Positions 7,338 through 11,409 of a stretch of 11,409 bases of DNA are shown here, one piece after another. The DNA comes from Candidatus Competibacteraceae bacterium (GTDB lineage: Bacteria; Pseudomonadota; Gammaproteobacteria; Competibacterales; Competibacteraceae), in the NCBI GenBank assembly GCA_020445045.1, contig JAGRHI010000033.1, forward strand, positions 1 to 11,409. The letters run 5' to 3'. The notes below the pieces were generated by a model. That model saw nothing but the letters and a program-made list of their open reading frames with translations. It searched no databases and was not told the DNA's origin. Numbering within the stretch: the first letter of the stretch is position 1; every line of letters begins with the position of its first letter. The translations under genes were made by a program, and so were the position numbers.

Positions 7338-7427
7338 ACAATTATCCGCCGCGCCTCCCGCGCCCCTTCTATGTTGGGCATCGGACAACCGCCGCTCGCC
7401 ACCGGGACAAGGCGATCGGTGGGATGA

Positions 7428-7454
7428 CCGGTAATCAAAGATTCATTTTACCGG
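7428..7454. promoter_or_regulatory. Inverted repeat in the divergent promoter interval
   Basis: CCGGTAA (7428-7434) and TTACCGG (7448-7454) are perfect 7-bp arms around a 13-nt AT-rich centre. The element lies roughly mid-way in the 181-bp gap between the divergent regulator and NifX-type genes. The spacing suits a dimeric regulator on one DNA face. It is not an Fnr box: the halves do not match TTGAT/ATCAA with 4-bp spacing. Operator function is inferred. Confidence 0.33.
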
Positions 7455-7518
7455 ACCGGCGCCGCCGCATCGTTGCGAGTTTTGCCGCCGGCCGAAACAC
7501 TTGCCAGGAGCCATCAAC

Positions 7519-7926
7519 ATGAAAATCGCGGTCGCCAGTCAAAACCGGCGCACAATCACGGAACACGCCGGCAAATGCCGGAAGTTCTGGATCTATGAAA
7601 CCGAGCAGGACGAGATCGTTCGCAAGGAGTTACTCGAACTGCCCAGGGAACAATCCTTTCACGACAGCTCGCCTCACTCGCCGCATCCGCTGGACGGGGT
7701 ACGGGTGCTGATCGCCGGTAGCATGGGCCAGGGCTTGAGCCATCGGCTCGCCCATAAGGGCATCGTGGGCGTGGTCACCCCGGCAACCGATCCGGATCGG
7801 GCGGTCATCGCCTATCTGGACGGTTCGCTGGCCGTGCTTCCCCCCGACTCGCACGACCACGGTCACGATCACGGTCACGGTCACGGTGGGCGGCATCGGC
7901 ATCCAGACACCGGGTCGAACGGCTGA
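7519..7926 (+). CDS. NifX/NifB-C-terminal-like (dinitrogenase FeMo-cofactor) family protein with His-rich tail
   Basis: The 135-residue protein begins MKIAVASQNRRTITEHAGKC, the typical start of the dinitrogenase iron-molybdenum cofactor fold (a small ribonuclease-H-like domain that binds metal clusters or cofactor precursors). The second half has the family glycine signature LIAGSMGQGLSHRLAHKGI at 64-82. The tail 111-128 is SHDHGHDHGHGHGGRHRH with eight histidines, likely binding nickel, zinc or cobalt ions; its DNA is a GGTCAC-type tandem repeat (about 7860-7888). AGGAG lies 8 nt before the ATG at 7519. No nif genes are visible, so a role in nitrogenase is not supported. Given moaA, moeA and the bd oxidase nearby, metal handling for an anaerobic respiratory enzyme is an inference. 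It ends convergent with the prolyl isomerase gene. Confidence 0.85.
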   Translation: MKIAVASQNRRTITEHAGKCRKFWIYETEQDEIVRKELLELPREQSFHDSSPHSPHPLDGVRVLIAGSMGQGLSHRLAHKGIVGVVTPATDPDRAVIAYLDGSLAVLPPDSHDHGHDHGHGHGGRHRHPDTGSNG

Positions 7927-7938
7927 GATGGGTTACCC

Positions 7939-7956
7939 CGGAAATCTTCGTTTCCG
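7939..7956. terminator. Small hairpin between convergent genes
   Basis: CGGAAA (7939-7944) and TTTCCG (7951-7956) form a 6-bp stem with a TCTTCG loop in the 35-bp gap between the convergent stops at 7926 and 7962. No U-run follows on either strand, so if it terminates it does so weakly or with Rho. Confidence 0.35.
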
Positions 7957-7961
7957 CGCCG

Positions 7962-8735
7962 CTACCGCGCCAGCGGCGAATCCGTGCCCAGCAGATCGAT
8001 GCCCGCGATGTCGGCGCGGCCGATCAGCGACGACAGATACCGACTGATACCTTGTCGCTGCGCGCTCTCGCGCAGATAGCCGGCGATTTGGTCGCGAGCC
8101 CTTTCGTACGCCAACGGCTGACCTTCGGTTTTACGATGCAAGCGGATCAGGTGAAAGCCGAAGCGGCTCTCCAGCGGCTGGCTGGAAATCTCGCCTTCCC
8201 GCATGTCCAGCAGCGCCTGTTCGAATTCGGGCACCGTCTGCCCCGACCCGATTTGTCCAAGGCTGCCGCCGTCCTGTTTGGACGGGCAGTCCGACAGTGT
8301 CGTGGCCAGTTCCGCGAAATTCCCACCGTCATCCGCCAGTTGAGCGAGGGTGCTTTCGGCGCGGGCGCGAGCCTCGGCGCGGGCCATGGCGTCGCCGGGC
8401 GGGGCGGCGCACAGGATGTGCGAGACCTCGAACAGATCGCCGGTACGAAAGCGCTGATGGTTGGCCCGGAAAAAACGCCGGCAACTGGTTTCATCCGGTT
8501 CCGGCGTCTTGACCTCGCGTTCGATCAGCGCCGCGATGCGCCCTTCTTCGTCATCGCCGACAATCTCCAGCCGGGCCGCTTCTTGTAGCAGCAATTCCTT
8601 GGCGACCAGTGCCAGCTTTGCCGAATATTCGGCGGCTTCCGGCGATGGCGCGGGATGATGCCGCATTTCGGCATGAATGGCGCTGTCGGCGATTTCGACG
8701 CCGTTGACGGTAATGGGCGTGCAATTCCTGACCAC
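7962..8735 (-). CDS. PpiC-type (parvulin) peptidyl-prolyl cis-trans isomerase
   Basis: This 257-residue protein starts at a GTG (8733-8735) with a perfect AGGAGG 9 nt upstream. Residues 1-100 are a helical N-terminal region without a signal peptide, so the protein should be cytoplasmic, unlike SurA or PpiD. The rotamase domain spans about 101-201: VSHILCAAP at 104-112, NFAELATTLSDCPSKQDGGSLG at 139-160 (described here in parts), VPEFEQALLDM at 168-178 and SRFGFHLIRL at 190-199. A cytoplasmic parvulin of this form is encoded beside narI and moaA1 in Pseudomonas aeruginosa, and NifM of nitrogen fixers is another relative. This gene has the same strand as moaA, which ends about 340 bp upstream. 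A chaperone role for a molybdoenzyme such as nitrate reductase is a reasonable inference. Confidence 0.92.
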   Translation of the reverse strand: MVRNCTPITVNGVEIADSAIHAEMRHHPAPSPEAAEYSAKLALVAKELLLQEAARLEIVGDDEEGRIAALIEREVKTPEPDETSCRRFFRANHQRFRTGDLFEVSHILCAAPPGDAMARAEARARAESTLAQLADDGGNFAELATTLSDCPSKQDGGSLGQIGSGQTVPEFEQALLDMREGEISSQPLESRFGFHLIRLHRKTEGQPLAYERARDQIAGYLRESAQRQGISRYLSSLIGRADIAGIDLLGTDSPLAR

Positions 8736-9074
8736 CTATCGGTTCCTCCTGATCGTGCGGATGGGACGGAAAGACGGCAAGGCGCGTTGCATTGGCTCGC
8801 CATCTCGGAAGCACCCGCAAACCATGCTTGAACCAGGCCAAGGCGTCGCGGGCGAGTTTCTTGAAGGTGCGCAATTCATCCAGCGGAGAAGGTTAACTCA
8901 AACCGATGGGTGATGAGCAGGCCATTTTCCAAGTCGGCAGGTTACGCGGCCGCCGATCACGGGTGAAACGGACGGGACCCAAACACCCGCGCGACGAACC
9001 GGATCGTGGCGGTCTCGATCGCAAACCGACGGATGCCGACCCCCAAAGTCTTGGTGAACTGTCGCCCGGAATGT
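8736..9074. other. Intergenic stretch with possible decayed coding remnants
   Basis: About 340 bases between the moaA stop and the prolyl isomerase start hold no intact gene I can support. On the minus strand one frame gives protein-like pieces: about 8957-9050 ends GIRRFAIETATIRFVARVF then GSRPFHP before a TGA, and the same frame resumes after a TAA with ADLENGLLITHRFELTFSAG (TGA at 8876-8878). A different frame then reads LDELRTFKKLARDALAWFKH from about 8881 downward. They could be fragments of one decayed gene or high-GC chance. A 67-codon plus-strand frame at 8906-9109 lacks a usable ribosome binding site. Confidence 0.3.
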
Positions 9075-10103
9075 TCAACCGCCGGTGTGGTTCATATGGC
9101 GTGGGATGACTGGCTGACCGTCGAGTCGGAAGTCATGGCCCCGTGGCTTGATCGCCATGGCGGCGACGATGGCCTGCTTGAGTCGTTCGCGGTCGCCGGG
9201 GTGGGCACGCAGCACATGACGCAAATCCACCGAATGTTCCTGACCGAGACAGAGCAGCAGACGACCTTCGGCGGAAACCCGTACTCTGTTACAGTCGCCG
9301 CAAAAATTGTGACTGTGTGGAGAAATGAAACCGATGCGGCTGTCGGTTCCCGGCACGCGGTAGTAGCGTGATGGACCGCCAGTGCTTTCAGCGGTGCGCG
9401 TCAGGGAGAACACCTTCGCCAGATCGGCGCGGATGGCATCGCTGGAGTAATACATTTCAGCGCGATCGTGATCGCCGATCTCCCCTAGCGGCATCTCCTC
9501 GATGAAGCTGATATCCAAGCCCTGATCGATGGCGAAGCGGGCCAGATCGACCACTTCGTCATGGTTGCGGTGTTTCAGGATCACCGCGTTCAGCTTGAGC
9601 CGCCGAAAACCGGCGGCCTGGGCGGCCCGGATGCCGCGCAGCACCCCATCCAGCTCGCCGGTCCGGGTGATGCGGCGGAAACGCTCCGGCTTCAGGCTGT
9701 CCAGGCTGATGTTGAGCCGCGCCACGCCGGCCGCCTTGAGGTCCGCCGCCAGTCGCTCCAGTTGCGAGCCGTTGGTGGTCAGCACCAGTTCCGTCAGCCC
9801 ACGCTCGCGCAGCCGGCCCAGTTCCTGAAATAGCCACAGTACGTTGCATCGTACCAGCGGTTCGCCACCGGTGACGCGGATCTTGCGCACGCCCAGCTCG
9901 ACGAAGGCCCGGCCCAGTGTCGCCAGTTCCTCCAAGGTCAGAATCCGGGCGCGTGGCAGGAACGTCATGCGTTCGCTCATGCAGTAGACGCAGCGAAAGT
10001 CGCAACGGTCGGTCACGGAAAATCGCGCGTAGTTCACCCGACGGCCAAAACCGTCCATCAACGGCGCGGAGGCGGGAACGATGGGAGCCGGTGGAACAGG
10101 CAC
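9075..10103 (-). CDS. moaA: GTP 3',8-cyclase MoaA (radical SAM)
   Basis: MoaA converts GTP to 3',8-cyclo-dihydro-GTP, the first step of molybdenum cofactor synthesis. The radical-SAM motif is intact ([11 protein letters not shown], CxxxCxxC), followed by [21 protein letters not shown] and NISLDSL. The C-terminal second cluster site is [20 protein letters not shown] (CxxC with a later Cys). The protein ends HTGG, the conserved double-glycine tail needed for activity. The frame is open upstream to 10262 without homology. I chose GTG 10101-10103 (342 residues) because GAGGT lies 7 nt before it. ATGs at 10151 and 10163 (358 and 362 residues) and at 10058 (327 residues, E. coli-like length) are alternatives. 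MDGFGRR after the start strongly resembles Pseudomonas MoaA1. The 5' side carries a structured leader. Confidence 0.94.
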   Translation of the reverse strand: MPVPPAPIVPASAPLMDGFGRRVNYARFSVTDRCDFRCVYCMSERMTFLPRARILTLEELATLGRAFVELGVRKIRVTGGEPLVRCNVLWLFQELGRLRERGLTELVLTTNGSQLERLAADLKAAGVARLNISLDSLKPERFRRITRTGELDGVLRGIRAAQAAGFRRLKLNAVILKHRNHDEVVDLARFAIDQGLDISFIEEMPLGEIGDHDRAEMYYSSDAIRADLAKVFSLTRTAESTGGPSRYYRVPGTDSRIGFISPHSHNFCGDCNRVRVSAEGRLLLCLGQEHSVDLRHVLRAHPGDRERLKQAIVAAMAIKPRGHDFRLDGQPVIPRHMNHTGG

Positions 10104-10173
10104 GCTGGATACCTCGATCGGGCAAGGAAAGGACGAAATCCGGTCTACCATACCAAAACCCATTCGCCGGATG

Positions 10174-10229
10174 GCCGCCGCGAAGAGATACCTCCCCGGA
10201 GGTAGCCGTTCGCAGGCTGGGTCGGCGGC
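10174..10229 (-). promoter_or_regulatory. Branched structured leader upstream of moaA
   Basis: Read on the minus strand, GCCGCCG (10229-10223) pairs with CGGCGGC (10180-10174) as a closing stem. Inside it are two hairpins: AGCC/GGCT (10218-10215 with 10207-10204) with loop TGCGAAC, and ACCTC/GAGGT (10203-10199 with 10194-10190) with loop CGGG. A compact three-way fold just upstream of moaA is where the Moco riboswitch (Rfam Moco RNA motif) is found in other proteobacteria. I cannot confirm the family consensus from memory, so this is a candidate only. Confidence 0.38.
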
Positions 10230-10418
10230 TTGGGAAGCACCTGGTCCATCATGGAGTCGCAAGCACCGATGGGGGAAATCGGCGTTTGTTTGGCGCGATC
10301 GGGCGCATCGCCGCCTTTTCCTCCACCCTAATCATCGCCGTTAAGCCACCCAGGAGGCCGCTGGCGCCATTTTCCCGGCTCAACCGCCCCCAAACAAGGG
10401 TGGGATCGTCAAAACGCC

Positions 10419-11099
10419 TCAGAGCGCCTGCCAGTGCGTTTGATACAGGGGATGGGCGGGCGGGGTCGGATCGCTGGCTGGCTGCATGGACACCCATAGA
10501 TCGCCCTGGTTCGGCCGTGGCATGCCCTTGGGCAGGTTCAAGGTGCGGGCACCGCCATCGTCCGGCAACGCGCCCAGCATGACCGGCGGCCGGCCGCCGG
10601 CTTTCAGCCACAGGAAACAGCGCTGGTCGGACGGCATCGTCATCGGCCGCAGGTTGCTGACGTGCAGCAGTCGACCGCCATCACCATCGGTCAGCGCCAC
10701 GGTCCACAGCACTTCTCGCTGCTTGCCACGGATGGCGGCGAAGTTCATGTCCGTTTCCCCCGGCGGCAAGGCCAACCGCGGGGTCACGGCGACAACCGCC
10801 GCCAGCACGCCGGCCGCCGCCAGACCACGCCAGAATGCCAGGCTATCCCACCAGCGACGGGGCGGTTCGGCCGGGAATAGCCGCCGTTCCAAATCCTTCC
10901 AGACCGCCGGCGGCGGCGGGATGGGCACGCTGGCGGGGGCCAGCCGGTTCAAACGCCGTTCCCACTCGGTCACGGCCCGTCGCAACGCCGGATGCGCCGG
11001 CAGCAGCTTTTCGAAACGACGGCGGGCCAGGCCCTGCAAAGTGCCCAGGACATATTCGGCGGCCAGATGGTCGCTCAGCGGGGGGTAGTGAACGTTCAT
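10419..11099 (-). CDS. Anti-sigma factor, RskA type
   Basis: This 226-residue protein has an N-terminal anti-sigma domain (about 8-50: LAAEYVLGTLQGLARRRFEK) without the zinc-binding HxxxCxxC motif. It has one membrane segment at about 88-108 (LAFWRGLAAAGVLAAVVAVT) and a periplasmic C-terminal RskA domain (about 110-215: WTVALTDGDGGRLLHVSNLR, CFLWLKAGG, LGALPDDGGARTLNLP). It should hold the sigma factor encoded just upstream at the membrane. The ATG at 11097-11099 overlaps the sigma factor stop (ATGA), implying coupled translation. An in-frame TTG at 11147 lies inside the sigma gene and is rejected. It ends 255 bp or more before moaA; no clear terminator is seen. Confidence 0.93.
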   Translation of the reverse strand: MNVHYPPLSDHLAAEYVLGTLQGLARRRFEKLLPAHPALRRAVTEWERRLNRLAPASVPIPPPPAVWKDLERRLFPAEPPRRWWDSLAFWRGLAAAGVLAAVVAVTPRLALPPGETDMNFAAIRGKQREVLWTVALTDGDGGRLLHVSNLRPMTMPSDQRCFLWLKAGGRPPVMLGALPDDGGARTLNLPKGMPRPNQGDLWVSMQPASDPTPPAHPLYQTHWQAL

Positions 11100-11409
11100 G
11101 GTTCCCCCAGACAGATTTTCAAGCGTTGCAGGCTGCGCCGGACCCAAGCCTTGACCGTGCCCAGCGGCCGTTCCAGCCGTCGGGCGATCAATTCATGGGT
11201 CAGGCCCTCGTAGTAGGCCAAAACCACCGCGCGGCGCGGCTCCGGCTCCAGGGTTTCCAGACAGCGCGCCAGCGCCGCGTCGCCGTGTTCGGCATGTACT
11301 TGCTCCTCGGGTCCCGGTCCGTCGGCGGCGACCGACGCCCAGCCGTCGTCGTCCAGTTCCGCGCGGTGACGATAATCGCCGCGCCGCAGTCGGTCGATGG
11401 CCAGACGGC
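11096..11409 (-). CDS. ECF-family RNA polymerase sigma factor (3' part; 5' end outside window)
   Basis: The minus-strand frame is open from the right edge to a TGA at 11096-11098, giving the last 103 complete codons. The visible start RLAIDRLRR is the end of sigma region 2 (DNA melting helix). A charged linker follows, then region 4: LETLEPEPRRAVVLAYYEGL, then THELIARRLERPLGTVKAWV and RRSLQRLKICL, which is the -35-binding helix-turn-helix. It resembles the SigK-like ECF group that pairs with RskA-type anti-sigma factors. It is encoded in an operon with, and overlaps by 4 nt, the anti-sigma factor gene. Target promoters cannot be deduced from the window. Confidence 0.95.
   Translation of the reverse strand, partial: RLAIDRLRRGDYRHRAELDDDGWASVAADGPGPEEQVHAEHGDAALARCLETLEPEPRRAVVLAYYEGLTHELIARRLERPLGTVKAWVRRSLQRLKICLGEP

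Noticed and set aside
7424..7438. Apparent Fnr box near ATGACCGGTAATCAA
   Set aside because: TGA and TCA half-sites are separated by 7 rather than 6 bases and the left half does not match TTGAT.
7519..7926. Nitrogen-fixation locus suggested by the NifX-type protein
   Set aside because: No nif structural or assembly genes are visible, and this family also occurs widely in non-diazotrophs.
10249..10335. Short minus-strand ORF ending just before the moaA leader (possible leader peptide)
   Set aside because: Only 19-28 codons, no attenuator-like codon run or recognisable motif; GGAGG near the inner ATG may be coincidental.
1..11409. tRNA, rRNA, CRISPR array, complete insertion sequence or replication origin
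   Set aside because: I saw no cloverleaf, spaced repeat array, transposase with terminal repeats or origin-like iterons in the window.

Overview
The window is high-GC DNA, tightly packed with genes on both strands, that reads like a facultatively anaerobic gammaproteobacterium. The grounds are a proteobacterial-type cytochrome bd operon with small subunits, two molybdenum-cofactor genes, a Crp/Fnr regulator and a parvulin of the kind found beside nitrate reductase genes in Pseudomonas. Species cannot be read from the sequence; Competibacter-like or purple-sulfur-bacterium-like lineages are only a guess.

Layout. (1) 1-1279, minus: 5' part of a gene for an exported LysM + FecR-domain protein, running off the left edge. 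(2) 1280-1732: a stretch without a convincing gene; its right end carries a well-formed sigma-54 promoter, a possible IHF site and an upstream palindrome. (3) 1733-2024, plus: a small exported-protein gene that looks frameshifted, closed by a strong intrinsic terminator. (4) 2137-3408, minus: moeA. (5) 3533-6617, plus: cydP-like small membrane protein, cydA, cydB and cydX, a compact operon with a 4-nt overlap between the first two. (6) 6627-7337, minus: a Crp/Fnr regulator convergent with the cyd operon. (7) 7519-7926, plus: NifX-type protein with a histidine-rich tail. (8) 7962-8735, minus: cytoplasmic PpiC-type prolyl isomerase. (9) 8736-9074: no clear gene. (10) about 9075-10103, minus: moaA, preceded by a leader that folds into a branched structure. 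(11) 10419-11409, minus: anti-sigma factor and, overlapping it by 4 nt, the 3' part of an ECF sigma factor that runs off the right edge.

How the parts fit. The middle of the window is a low-oxygen respiration block: a high-affinity quinol oxidase, an Fnr-type regulator next to it, and molybdopterin synthesis and insertion genes (moaA, moeA) with a parvulin that in Pseudomonas sits in a nitrate reductase gene cluster. The NifX-type protein may handle metal or iron-molybdenum-type cofactors, but no nitrogen-fixation genes are visible. The flanks deal with envelope and stress signalling (LysM-FecR protein; sigma/anti-sigma pair). The least expected element is the sigma-54-driven, self-contained small secreted protein unit at 1582-2088.
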